NCBI RefSeq assembly: GCF_027922145.1
Contig: NZ_BSFC01000003.1
Span: 222,892 to 286,891 of the forward strand
Origin: Novosphingobium resinovorum
GTDB taxonomy: Bacteria > Pseudomonadota > Alphaproteobacteria > Sphingomonadales > Sphingomonadaceae
Direction: 5' to 3'
DNA: 64,000 bases
The stretch's first letter is position 1, and each line of letters starts with the position of its first letter. Shown here piece by piece: positions 18,294-28,373 of the stretch. The position numbers were made by a program, and so were the translations under genes. The notes under the pieces were generated by a model. The model was not told the origin of the DNA. It saw only the letters and a list, made by a program, of their open reading frames with translations, and searched no databases.

Positions 18294-19200
18294 AGTTGCG
18301 GCTGAGACGCGGCCCGGTGAACCGCGCGTCGCCAAAAGTCACCACGGCGCTGCACCCCTGCCGCTCGATCCGCGCCATCGGCAGTTGCGACCAGGCGAGG
18401 AACTTGACGACTTCCGGCGTGGCGACGGCAGCCTTGCGCACCAGTGGATCGGCCATGTTGTCGGTTATAGGATGCTCGGCGGAAACCAGCCCTGCAGGAT
18501 CGTGGAGCGGATCATAGCGACCATAGAAAATGCGCCCCGCCTGCCGCCAGATCATGTCGCGCCGCCAGAACAGCAAAGGCTCGGGCGAGGCGAAGATGCG
18601 GTCGGGGTTGAAGGTCGAGTCCTTCTGGCGCGGCGCATCCCACGCCATCGCGGAAATCCCTATGTTGAGGGCGATGAAGCCGATCACGCCCGCCAGCGCC
18701 GCGACGGCAGGCTTTGCCGATTTCCACCGCCACGCTAGCCACAGCCCCAAACCCATGATCGCCAGCAGCCAGGGCGAGACGATGAACAACCCGTCGGTAT
18801 GGAACCACCGCCCGCTCGTCGGCGAGAGAAGTTGCACTGCATACGTGTTCTGCAGGTCGAGCAGCGGATGCGTCAGCGCGCCGAGATAGCACAGCGCCAG
18901 CAGCCATCCGAACCGCATCGGCAACCCGCTGCGGAAAGTAGCGCCGCGCGATGCCTGCCAGCGATCGAACAGCCAGAGCAACCCCGCCAGCAGGGGCGGC
19001 ATCAACAACACTCCCCCGACCAGCCCATGCGTGAAGCCTCGGTGCATGGCGAGCGGAGCCCAAGACGCCCAGCCGAAGAACACATCGATGTCCGGCATGT
19101 TCGCCGCCAGCACGCAGGCCGCGAGCCCCTTGCGTGTCCGGCGCTTGAGGCCCGTTTCAGCGAGCACCCAGCCGACCAGGCTGTGCGTCAGGTTATCCAT
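18250..19200 (-). CDS. YdjM-like inner-membrane metal-dependent hydrolase
   Basis: 316 residues. The N-terminal segment MDNLTHSLVGWVLAETGLKR and the later NMPDIDVFFG and MHRGFTHG motifs carry His and Asp residues like the DUF457/YdjM family, which are predicted membrane-bound metal-dependent hydrolases. Several hydrophobic helices follow (residues about 55-220). The C-terminal 120 residues are soluble. No substrate is known for the family; its 3' end overlaps the PAP2 gene. Confidence 0.85.
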   Translation of the reverse strand: MDNLTHSLVGWVLAETGLKRRTRKGLAACVLAANMPDIDVFFGWASWAPLAMHRGFTHGLVGGVLLMPPLLAGLLWLFDRWQASRGATFRSGLPMRFGWLLALCYLGALTHPLLDLQNTYAVQLLSPTSGRWFHTDGLFIVSPWLLAIMGLGLWLAWRWKSAKPAVAALAGVIGFIALNIGISAMAWDAPRQKDSTFNPDRIFASPEPLLFWRRDMIWRQAGRIFYGRYDPLHDPAGLVSAEHPITDNMADPLVRKAAVATPEVVKFLAWSQLPMARIERQGCSAVVTFGDARFTGPRLSRNFNVSARVPADCPAR

Positions 19201-19259
19201 GAGAGACAGATAGTTGCATCGCAGACTTTATCGGGTTTGCGATGCAGCATTGCAAGCCG

Positions 19260-20273
19260 TCAGTCCACGGTCCAGGTCTGTCCCTTGCCAAGCAGCTTCG
19301 AAAGGTCCGCACTCTTTCCCGCCGTCAGGCTTGCCCGCTCGGCGACGACGGCGCTTTCAAACGTCGGCGCGGGATCGTCGTAGATCACCCCCAGCGCCAT
19401 CGGGAACGGACCGAAAGGCATCTCCACCAGCATATGCGCGAGGCCCCGGTTGCGCACATTGTGAACCGCGACCCCCGCCGCCCGCCAGTCGCCATCGCCC
19501 ACATCGACGACTTTTAGCGAAAGGGTCTCAAGATCGAGTGACAACCCTTTGGTTTTCATTGCGAACAAAAGCGGTTCGCCGTCCTGGCAGACGATCTGCA
19601 TATCCGATGCGACGGCCTTGGCCGTGAAGTCGTCGAAGCGATCCTTGTTATAGACGATGCAGTTCTGGAAAATTTCAAGGAACGCCGCGCCCTTGTGCGC
19701 ATAGGCGGCCTTGAGAACGTCCGGCAGGTCCTTGGACACGTCGTAGCCGCGCGCCACGAACCTTGCGCCAGCCCCCAGCGCGAAGGCGCAGGGGCTCGCC
19801 GGACGATCCACCGAACCGATCGGCGAGGTCGGCGACGGCGTTCCCACCCGACTCGTCGGCGAGTACTGCCCCTTGGTCAGCCCGTAGATCTCGTTGTTGA
19901 ACAGCAGGATCTGGCAGTCGAGGTTGCGGCGCAGGACGTGCATCGTGTGATTGCCGCCGATGGACATGCCGTCCCCGTCACCGGTGACGATCCACACGTC
20001 GAGTTCGGGATTGGCCAGCTTGATCCCCGTCGCGACGGCCGGGGCGCGGCCGTGGATGGTGTGGAAGCCATAGCTCTCGACGTAATACGGGAAGCGGCTG
20101 GAGCAGCCGATGCCCGATACGAACACGGTGTTCTTCGGGTCCGCACCGACCATCGGCAGGGTGCGCTGCACCGCCTTGAGAATCGCATAGTCGCCGCATC
20201 CGGGGCACCAGCGTACTTCCTGGTCGGTTTCCCAGTCCTTCAGCGTGGTCTGGATCGGGGTCATGTCGTTCAT
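19260..20273 (-). CDS. korB: 2-oxoacid:ferredoxin oxidoreductase beta subunit
   Basis: 337 residues. Thiamine-diphosphate and iron-sulfur subunit of a 2-oxoacid:ferredoxin oxidoreductase, probably 2-oxoglutarate. Cys23 and Cys26 (WCPGCGDY), Cys57 (GIGCSSR) and the Cys in FQNCIVYN can bind one [4Fe-4S] cluster; TPP binding is shown by GDGDGMSIGGNH. Downstream of korA with 35 bases between, so one operon. Substrate choice (2-oxoglutarate versus pyruvate) is inferred from the two-subunit architecture, not from direct evidence. Confidence 0.93.
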   Translation of the reverse strand: MNDMTPIQTTLKDWETDQEVRWCPGCGDYAILKAVQRTLPMVGADPKNTVFVSGIGCSSRFPYYVESYGFHTIHGRAPAVATGIKLANPELDVWIVTGDGDGMSIGGNHTMHVLRRNLDCQILLFNNEIYGLTKGQYSPTSRVGTPSPTSPIGSVDRPASPCAFALGAGARFVARGYDVSKDLPDVLKAAYAHKGAAFLEIFQNCIVYNKDRFDDFTAKAVASDMQIVCQDGEPLLFAMKTKGLSLDLETLSLKVVDVGDGDWRAAGVAVHNVRNRGLAHMLVEMPFGPFPMALGVIYDDPAPTFESAVVAERASLTAGKSADLSKLLGKGQTWTVD

Positions 20274-20308
20274 GATGAGATCTATCCTGACGAATTGGGC
20301 CTAAGCAC

Positions 20309-22267
20309 TCAGGGTCGTTCGATTTCCGGTGCCGGAAGCTGCGTCTCGTTGACCGAGACTTCGCCGCCCTCGTTGCCGGGGACCGCATCGAAGAAGGTCG
20401 CGATGGCGGCCTCGATCTCGGCGATCGCGAAGGGCTGGCCGCTGGTCTTGGAGAGCGGCACCGCATCGATCAGGAAGTGGTCGCGCAGGACCGTCTTGAA
20501 CTGCCCGGTGTTCATCTCCGGCACCACGACCTGTTCGAACCCGGCCAGCAGTCCGCCAAGGTTCAGGGGTAGCGGCCAGATGTGGCGGACATGAATGTGG
20601 CTGACGTCCAGCCCCTTGCGCCGCGCCCGCCGCACCGCCTGATGGATCGGCCCGAAGGTGGATCCCCAGCCGACCACCGCCAGCCTGCCCGACGCCGCCC
20701 CGAGCGCCACCTCCTGCGGCGGCACGGCGCCCGCGACGGCGTCCACCTTGGCCTTGCGCGCGTCGGTCTGGGCCTGATGGACGTCGGGGGCATAGTCGAT
20801 ATTGCCGGTGTCCACGGCCTTCTCGATGCCGCCGATGCGGTGCATCAGCCCCGGCGTCCCCGGCCTGATCCATGGCCGCACTCCGCGCCGGTCGCGCCTG
20901 AAGGGCAGGGGCTTGCCTTCCGGGTTGTTGGTCTCGGTCAGGAATTCCACCGGGAACGGGGTAAAGCCGCCGGGATCAGGCACCTTCCATGGCTCCGAGG
21001 CATTGGCGATGTAGCCGTCGGTCAGCAGGATCACCGGCGTCATGAACTGCGTGGCGATGCGGCAGGCCTCGATCGCGCATTCGAAGGCATCGGCAGGCGA
21101 GCGCGCGGCGATCACCGGCAGCGGGGCATCGCCGTTGCGCCCGTAGACTGCCTGATAGAGATCCGATTGCTCGGTCTTGGTTGGCAGCCCGGTGGACGGC
21201 CCTCCCCGCTGCGAATTGACGATGACCAGCGGCAGTTCGGTCATGATCGCCAGCCCCATCGCCTCCCCCTTGAGCGCGATGCCCGGCCCCGACGAGGACG
21301 TGACCCCCAAATGCCCGGCATAGGACGCGCCGATCGCTGCGCAGATGGCCGCGATCTCGTCCTCGGCCTGGAAGGTGGTGACGCCGAACTCCTTCATCTT
21401 CACGAGGTGATGCAGCACCGCCGAAGCTGGCGTGATCGGATAGCCTCCGAAGAACATCTCCAGCCCCGCCAGTTGCGCCCCCGCCACCAGCCCGAGCGAC
21501 ACCGCCTCCGCCCCGGTCACCGTGCGGTAGAGCCCCGGCTCGGTCGGCACCGGATCGATATGCAGCTTGCGCAGCGGGCCGGTGAGTTCCGCCGTCTCGC
21601 CATAGGCATGCCCGGCGTTGAGCGCGGCGATGTTCGCCTCGGCCAGTACCGGCGCATGCGCGAACTTGGCATGGAGCCAGTCGACCAGCGGGCGGCGGTC
21701 GCGGTCGAACATCCACAGCGCCAGGCCAAGCGTCCACATGTTCTTGCAGCGCAGCGCTTCCTTGTTGCCAAGCCCGAAAGGCTTCACCGCCTCCAGTGTC
21801 AGCGCCGAGATGTCGAAGGCCAGCACGTCCCACTTCGCGAGGCTGCCGTCCTCCAGCGGGTTTTCTGCGTACTTCGCCTTTTCGAGGTTGCGCTTGTTGA
21901 ACTCGCCGGTGTCGGCGATCACGAGGCCGCCGGGCTTGAGCGCGCCGACGTTCACCTTCAGCGCCGCCGGGTTCATCGCCACCAGAACGTCCGGCGCATC
22001 GCCCGCCGTGGTAATCTCCTGCGACCCGAAATTGATCTGGAAAGCGGAGACTCCGAACAGCGTGCCCTGCGGCGCGCGGATCTCGGCGGGAAAGTCCGGG
22101 AATGTGGCAAGGTCATTGCCGGCAAGCGCCGTGGACAGCGTGAACTGGCCGCCGGTCAACTGCATCCCGTCGCCCGAGTCGCCCGCGAAGCGAACGACGA
22201 CCGCTTCTACGGGCGATGTCTCGACAGCGGATGCGTCGGTATCGTGGTCTCCGGCCAGTGTCGCCAT
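20309..22267 (-). CDS. korA: 2-oxoacid:ferredoxin oxidoreductase alpha subunit (gamma-alpha fusion)
   Basis: 652 residues. The first part (about 25-200) is the gamma domain (VVRFAGDSGDGMQLTGGQFT, PDFPAEIRAPQGTLFGVSAF); the rest is the alpha domain with GYPITPASAVLHHL, TSSSGPGIALKGEAMGLA and VNSQRGGPSTGLPTKTEQSD. With KorB it would oxidise a 2-oxoacid and CoA to acyl-CoA, CO2 and reduced ferredoxin. The two-gene layout resembles the oxygen-tolerant KorAB type used by aerobes. It is the first gene of the operon; divergent from rppH. Confidence 0.94.
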   Translation of the reverse strand: MATLAGDHDTDASAVETSPVEAVVVRFAGDSGDGMQLTGGQFTLSTALAGNDLATFPDFPAEIRAPQGTLFGVSAFQINFGSQEITTAGDAPDVLVAMNPAALKVNVGALKPGGLVIADTGEFNKRNLEKAKYAENPLEDGSLAKWDVLAFDISALTLEAVKPFGLGNKEALRCKNMWTLGLALWMFDRDRRPLVDWLHAKFAHAPVLAEANIAALNAGHAYGETAELTGPLRKLHIDPVPTEPGLYRTVTGAEAVSLGLVAGAQLAGLEMFFGGYPITPASAVLHHLVKMKEFGVTTFQAEDEIAAICAAIGASYAGHLGVTSSSGPGIALKGEAMGLAIMTELPLVIVNSQRGGPSTGLPTKTEQSDLYQAVYGRNGDAPLPVIAARSPADAFECAIEACRIATQFMTPVILLTDGYIANASEPWKVPDPGGFTPFPVEFLTETNNPEGKPLPFRRDRRGVRPWIRPGTPGLMHRIGGIEKAVDTGNIDYAPDVHQAQTDARKAKVDAVAGAVPPQEVALGAASGRLAVVGWGSTFGPIHQAVRRARRKGLDVSHIHVRHIWPLPLNLGGLLAGFEQVVVPEMNTGQFKTVLRDHFLIDAVPLSKTSGQPFAIAEIEAAIATFFDAVPGNEGGEVSVNETQLPAPEIERP

Positions 22268-22520
22268 GGTCTATCCTCTGCTGCCGGTCCGCGCCGGTTT
22301 CTGCGTCGAGGCTGCGGACTCAGGTTCCCAATGACAAATTAGTTTTCTCTTGGGCGAACAAACTTCGCGTTTGCCGCCATGGGGAGGAGTGTGGACCTCA
22401 ATGCGGGCTAGTCAAGCGCCGGTGGTTCCGCCATCCTGTGACCATGAGGCAGACATGGGTGCAATTCCTGTCGAATCGCGTAGAGAGCCCCTCCCCTTCA
22501 ATTCGGATTCGCCTATCTCG

Positions 22521-23003
22521 ATGAACGATTTCTCGTCCCTGCCCTATCGCCCCTGCGTCGGGGTCATGCTCGTCAACGCCGATGGTAAGGTCTTCGTCGG
22601 CAAGCGCATCGACACGCGTGAAGGCGACTGGTGGCAGATGCCGCAAGGCGGCGTCGACGACGGCGAAGACCTCAAGGAAGCCGCCTTTCGCGAACTGCAC
22701 GAGGAAACCGGCGTCACCAGGAAGCATGTCAAGCTGCTGTCGCAGACCCGCGAGGAACTGCTCTACGACCTGCCGCCTGAACTTGTCGGCAAGCTGTGGA
22801 AGGGCAAATATCGGGGGCAGCGCCAGCATTGGTTCCTCGCCCGGTTCGAAGGAAGCGATGCCGACATCGACCTGAATGCGCACAAGCCAGCGGAGTTCTG
22901 CGACTGGAAATGGGTCGAGGCGACATTGCTGCCGGACCTCATCGTGCCTTTCAAGAAGCGTGTCTATCGTGCTGTTCTGGAAGAGTTCAAGACGCTGATC
23001 TGA
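22521..23003 (+). CDS. rppH: RNA 5'-pyrophosphohydrolase
   Basis: 161 residues. Nudix hydrolase; the box GGVDDGEDLKEAAFRELHEE (residues 43-62, then TGV) is complete (GX5EX7REUXEEXGU). YRPCVGVMLVNADGKVFVGKR at the start and GQRQHWFLARFEG later fit RppH/IalA, which removes pyrophosphate from the 5' end of mRNA and triggers decay, and can also act on dinucleoside polyphosphates. ATG 22521 gives MNDFSSLPYRPCVG, a normal family start. The upstream gap (22268-22520) should contain both this promoter and that of korA. Confidence 0.94.
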   Translation: MNDFSSLPYRPCVGVMLVNADGKVFVGKRIDTREGDWWQMPQGGVDDGEDLKEAAFRELHEETGVTRKHVKLLSQTREELLYDLPPELVGKLWKGKYRGQRQHWFLARFEGSDADIDLNAHKPAEFCDWKWVEATLLPDLIVPFKKRVYRAVLEEFKTLI

Positions 23004-23014
23004 GGCTTACGTCG

Positions 23015-23119
23015 TCCCGGACTTGATCCGGGACCGGTGGCCGTGAACCACCGATCTTGCTGCGCGAGCAACACGCTCACACCTAAAGACGGCCACCGGT
23101 CCCGGATCAAGTCCGGGAC
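23015..23119. repeat. family A palindromic repeat, copy 2
   Basis: Arms 23015-23045 and 23089-23119 are exact 31-bp reverse complements. It lies between the convergent rppH and TPR genes, directly followed by a family D arm. Confidence 0.9.
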
Positions 23120-23132
23120 GACGGCGGCGGCA

Positions 23133-23164
23133 AACCCGCTCAGGCTGAGCCTGTCGAAGCCCCC
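23133..23164. repeat. family D repeat, single arm
   Basis: CGCTCAGGCTGAGCCTGTCG and following bases match the left arm of the element before purF with one change. No inverted partner is seen here. Confidence 0.65.
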
Positions 23165-23183
23165 GCGCAGATAGCGCCGCGCT

Positions 23184-23726
23184 TCAGTTTTCCGAAACCG
23201 CCGTCTTTGGCGTGACCGCATCGGCAGTGACCATGCGCGGCGTCGGCCCCTTGGCGATCGCGCCCGCCAGCGACTGCGCTTCCGCACAGTCCTTGCCGCA
23301 CAGCGTCTGGAGCCGCGCGAGATTGCGGTTGGCCTTCTCGGTCGCGCCCTTTTCGGCCAGCGCCATGCCCTCGCCGGCAAGCGCCGTGACGTTGCGCGGA
23401 TCGCTGGTCAGCGCGACACGGTAGTAATGCAGCGCCTTGCCCTGCATGCCTTGACGGCGCGTGGCGTCGGCAAGCGAGAGCAGCACGGTGACGCTGCCGG
23501 GCTCGACCGTCAGCGCCGATTCATAGGCGTCGATCGCCCCGTCAATGTTGCCCGCCGCAGCGGCAGCGCGGCCCTCGCTCAGCAGCATGCTGGCGCGCGG
23601 ATCGAGTTGCTCGGGCGGTTGCGACAGAAGGACGCTGGAGGACGTGGCGGCTAGCAGGGAAAGGGCAACGGCAACGGGCGTATAACGCATCAGCAGGTCC
23701 TTGGCCGAGGTTTTCGTCCTCATCAT
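23184..23726 (-). CDS. exported TPR protein
   Basis: 180 residues. An N-terminal hydrophobic segment (TPVAVALSLLAATSSSVLL, about 15-34) serves as signal or anchor. It is followed by tetratricopeptide-like repeats: ASMLLSEGRAAAAAGNIDGA, IDAYESALTVEPGSV, ALHYYRVALTSDPRNVTALA and GMALAEKGATEKANRNLARL. Two cysteines (LCGKDCAEA) near residue 145 may form a disulfide in the periplasm. It would bind other proteins; partner unknown. It lies 12 bases after the methyltransferase stop region in antisense order, downstream gene order suggests no clear operon. Confidence 0.8.
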   Translation of the reverse strand: MMRTKTSAKDLLMRYTPVAVALSLLAATSSSVLLSQPPEQLDPRASMLLSEGRAAAAAGNIDGAIDAYESALTVEPGSVTVLLSLADATRRQGMQGKALHYYRVALTSDPRNVTALAGEGMALAEKGATEKANRNLARLQTLCGKDCAEAQSLAGAIAKGPTPRMVTADAVTPKTAVSEN

Positions 23727-23738
23727 GACGTGACGCTA

Positions 23739-24905
23739 TCACAGCCTGACGAAGCGCGCGACGAAAAACCCGTCGGTTCCATCGCGCGAGGGAGAGAGAC
23801 GCAGGCCGGCGCCGCGCGGGGTTCCGGCGGGCAAAACAGGCAGTTCGGCGCGCCAGTCGGGATGGCGGGTCAAGAAACCTTCGGCCTGATCCGCGCCTTC
23901 CGCGTCGAGCAGCGAGCAGGTCACGAAGACCAGCCGCCCGCTCGGCTTCACCAGCGTCGCCGCGATGTCGAGCAGGCGTGACTGGATCGCCACGTAGCGT
24001 TCAAGCTGCTTGTCGGTCAGGCGCCAGCGCGCTTCCGGGTTGCGGCGCCAGGTGCCGGTACCCGAGCACGGCGCATCGACGAGCACCGCATCGGCCGCGC
24101 CGACGAAAGGCTCAAGCGCCTGCATCTCGCGGTTGGCGTCGAGGAGCAAAGTCTCGATCCCGGTCGCCCCGGCCCGCTCGGCGCGGGGCGGCAGGCGTTG
24201 CAGGCGCGCGCGGTCGGCGTCGCAGGCGATCAGCCGCCCGACGTTCTCCATCGCGGCGGCGAGCGCGAGGGTCTTGCCCCCTGCCCCGGCGCACAAGTCG
24301 ATCACCGTCTCGCCCGGCCGCGCGGCCACGACCTCGCAGGTGAGTTGCGAGCCGGCATCCTGCACCTCAATCATGCCTTCGAGGTAAGCGGGCGACTGCT
24401 CGATCTTCGTCTCGGGCGGGTAGCGCCAGCCGTGCGCGGCGACGGTCTTCTCCCCGCCTTCGGGGAGGTCGAGACTGCCGGACTTAAGCGTGTTGACGCG
24501 GATGTCGAGCGGCGCGCGGTCCAGCAGGGCTTCAGGATGTTCGACGCCGCTGTCGGCGAGGCGCTGCATCAGCCATGCCGGAGCGACACCGGCCTCGGCC
24601 TTGGGCTCGGCGGCATCGATCGGTGCAGGTGCGTGGCGCGATCCGTCGAACAGAGCCGCAATTTGCGGGTCGATATCCGCGACACGCAGCATGGCGGTGC
24701 GGCCGGTCGCGGGGATTTCCCCGCAGGCGCGGATGGCGCGGTAGGCGAGTTCACGAACCGCGCGGCGGTCCCCGCTCCCTGCCCAGCGGCGGGCGCGGAA
24801 CCACTCGGAAATCAGGCGATCGGCAGGCGCGCCGTTGGACCGCGCGGCCTCGATGACGAGATCGAGCACCTCAATGGCTGCCTGAATGCGGGCTGCGGGG
24901 GTCAA
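23739..24905 (-). CDS. rsmB: RsmB/NOP-family RNA (cytosine-C5) methyltransferase
   Basis: 388 residues. SAM-dependent m5C methyltransferase with an N-terminal NusB-like domain (about 1-120) and a C-terminal catalytic domain. Motif DLCAGAGGKTLALAAAMEN binds SAM; the two catalytic cysteines are in DAPCSGTGTWRRNPE and VTCSLLDAEG. The likely target is a 16S rRNA cytosine. TTG at 24905 is the best start (MTPAARIQAAIEVLD): GGGAGGGG lies about five bases upstream. Both the binding site and the upstream region belong to a family E repeat. An ATG at 24947 is possible but encodes repeat sequence. Confidence 0.9.
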   Translation of the reverse strand: MTPAARIQAAIEVLDLVIEAARSNGAPADRLISEWFRARRWAGSGDRRAVRELAYRAIRACGEIPATGRTAMLRVADIDPQIAALFDGSRHAPAPIDAAEPKAEAGVAPAWLMQRLADSGVEHPEALLDRAPLDIRVNTLKSGSLDLPEGGEKTVAAHGWRYPPETKIEQSPAYLEGMIEVQDAGSQLTCEVVAARPGETVIDLCAGAGGKTLALAAAMENVGRLIACDADRARLQRLPPRAERAGATGIETLLLDANREMQALEPFVGAADAVLVDAPCSGTGTWRRNPEARWRLTDKQLERYVAIQSRLLDIAATLVKPSGRLVFVTCSLLDAEGADQAEGFLTRHPDWRAELPVLPAGTPRGAGLRLSPSRDGTDGFFVARFVRL

Positions 24906-25037
24906 TTCACCCCTCCCGCCTGCAGGAGAGGCCGAGGGTGGGCGCATGAGAACGCGAGGTCGGCGTCAGTGCCCACCCCGCTGCGACTAAGGGCCTGCGG
25001 CCCAAGTCTCGCTACCCCTCCCGCTTGCGGGAGGGGG
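24906..25037. repeat. family E repeat element, copy at rsmB/guaB
   Basis: A degenerate arm CCCCTCCCGCCTGCAGGAGA (about 24912-24931) and a full arm near 25015-25036 (CCCCTCCCGCTTGCGGGAGGGG) flank GCCCACCCCGCTGCGACTAA (from 24971), GGGCCTGCGGCCCAAGTCTC. The same unit recurs at 33738. The element fills the gap between guaB and the start of rsmB; the hairpin near 25036 may end guaB transcripts. Confidence 0.8.
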
Positions 25038-25046
25038 TTAGCTGCC

Positions 25047-26570
<1,524 letters not shown>

Positions 26571-26619
26571 CTAGGGGGCGAATCCCATGTTTTTCGCGTT
26601 TCTGGTGCGACAGGTCCGG

Positions 26620-28170
26620 CTATTTCGCCGAGACCGGCGCCTTTGCCACCATGGGCGTGACCGGCACCTTGCGCGTATCGGCGAACCAGCGGCCCAACGC
26701 AGTCAGCATCTTCACGTCGTCGCTGGCCCCGCCAAGCTCGATCGGGTGGGACAGATCGTCGCTCGGCCGGTGATAGTCGCCGTCGAAGAAGGCACGCATC
26801 CGCTCGATGTCGCCATAGGACGTCGTCACCATGACGGCGGGAATGTCGTGCTGCAGCAAGGCCCAGCCATCCTGCCGTTTCACGTATTCATTGGCGTCGT
26901 TGTTCTCGCGCAGCTTGAAGCCTTCCGCCTTGGCGACCTTGGCGATGTCCTTGTCGAGCCCGGTCATGCCCCGTCCGACGATGGCGAAGGGCGTCTTGCG
27001 CGGCGCGATCGCGATCGAATCAATGTTGAAGGCCGCGACGATCCGCTCCAGCGGCAGCGGCGGGCTCTCGGCAAAGGCGTGCGCGCCCAGCAGCCCGAGT
27101 TCCTCCGCCGTGGTGGCGAGGAAATAGACGTCGCGGTCCATCTGCGGGCTGCGCGACAGACGGCGCGCCACTTCGGTCAACGCTGCGACGCCGCTGGCGT
27201 TGTCTACTGCTCCGTTGCAGATGACGTCCTCGGCGGGAGGCTCGCCGCATTCTCCGAAATGGTCCCAATGAGCCACGAACAGCACCGCGCCCGCCTGCTT
27301 GCTGCGCCCCGGCAGCTTGCCGATCAGGTTATGCGTTCGGATCGTCGTCTCGTCCGTCGCGGCTTCCAGCGAGGCGGTGACGTCCAGCACGATGGGCGCG
27401 AAATCGTCCTTGCTTGCCGCCTGCTCCAGATCATCGAAAGTATGAGCGGTGCCCTTGAGCAGGGTTTCCATCGTCGCGCGGCCGATGAACGCCTCAAGAT
27501 CGCCGCCCAGCGCCTCGTCCGAGAGCGCGTAGCCCGAACGCCGACGCCGGGCCGCGACCTCGTCCAGCGTGCGCTCGCCGTCGAGCACGGTCAGCACGGC
27601 CGAGGCGCCCAGAGCCAACAGCTCATTCTGGCGCGCACTGTCGGGGGTATTGCCGTCGAGCACCACGGCGATGCGGCCTGCCAGTTCGTTGCGGGTGAAG
27701 TCCTGGCTGCGCGCGCGGCCGACGAACAGCAGCGGCGCATTGCGCACCAGCGAACGCTTGCCAGAGGTGAAGACCAGTACGTCGCTAGGCGCAATGGTGG
27801 CGCGGAAGCCCTTGCGCAGAAAGCGGGCGGAACCGCTCGACGGTTCGTGAGCGACGACAGTAACCGGCGCGAACCACTCATTGCCCGGATCATTTGTGCC
27901 CGAAACGAGGCCGATGTCGAACCACTGCTTGGCGAGATAGCGCAGCGTCTTTGCCTCGCCATCGGTGCCGGGTTCGCGACCGTCGAAATCGTCGCTGGCG
28001 AGGATCTGGATATGCGCGCGCAGCCGGTCCTCGATCTCGCGGTCGGCGCGGCTGACGCTGGCGGCAATGACGCCGATGGGAACTCCTACGGCGAAAAGCG
28101 CGAAGAACGCTGCCGTCCTCCACGCACTTTTCCCTGCTGCACGTCCCACTGCCCGGATGCCCGACTTCAT
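26620..28170 (-). CDS. M28-family zinc peptidase, membrane-anchored
   Basis: 516 residues. A hydrophobic segment (TAAFFALFAVGVPIGVIAA, about 18-37) is a signal or anchor. A PA-type insert domain follows, then the M28 core: metal ligands in AHWDHFGECG, GAVDNASGVAALTEV, the EE pair in TTAEELGLLGAHAF, and a late His in DGDYHRPSDDLSH. Such enzymes are aminopeptidases with two zinc ions. ATG 28170 is chosen because the signal follows it; the longer frame upstream has no resemblance. The gene is divergent from ypfJ. Confidence 0.92.
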   Translation of the reverse strand: MKSGIRAVGRAAGKSAWRTAAFFALFAVGVPIGVIAASVSRADREIEDRLRAHIQILASDDFDGREPGTDGEAKTLRYLAKQWFDIGLVSGTNDPGNEWFAPVTVVAHEPSSGSARFLRKGFRATIAPSDVLVFTSGKRSLVRNAPLLFVGRARSQDFTRNELAGRIAVVLDGNTPDSARQNELLALGASAVLTVLDGERTLDEVAARRRRSGYALSDEALGGDLEAFIGRATMETLLKGTAHTFDDLEQAASKDDFAPIVLDVTASLEAATDETTIRTHNLIGKLPGRSKQAGAVLFVAHWDHFGECGEPPAEDVICNGAVDNASGVAALTEVARRLSRSPQMDRDVYFLATTAEELGLLGAHAFAESPPLPLERIVAAFNIDSIAIAPRKTPFAIVGRGMTGLDKDIAKVAKAEGFKLRENNDANEYVKRQDGWALLQHDIPAVMVTTSYGDIERMRAFFDGDYHRPSDDLSHPIELGGASDDVKMLTALGRWFADTRKVPVTPMVAKAPVSAK

Positions 28171-28373
28171 TGCGCTGCACCTATACGACACATTTTCGAG
28201 CACGGTTGTAAAATTTCCTCCAATCGCGTGCAGTTGCAACATTTCCCGCTTCATCCGGCGATAATGACGCAGCCGCGCAACACTCGGGAGACTTGCGGAA
28301 CACCCCCGAGTTCTGCGAATTGATCTGCACGCGAGACGCTGCCCGGCAACGGCGGAAAGAGGATACGGCACCC

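Noticed and set aside
22268..22520. tRNA or small RNA gene in the korA/rppH gap
   Set aside because: No cloverleaf or TPsiC-like sequence could be found; treated as promoter region only.
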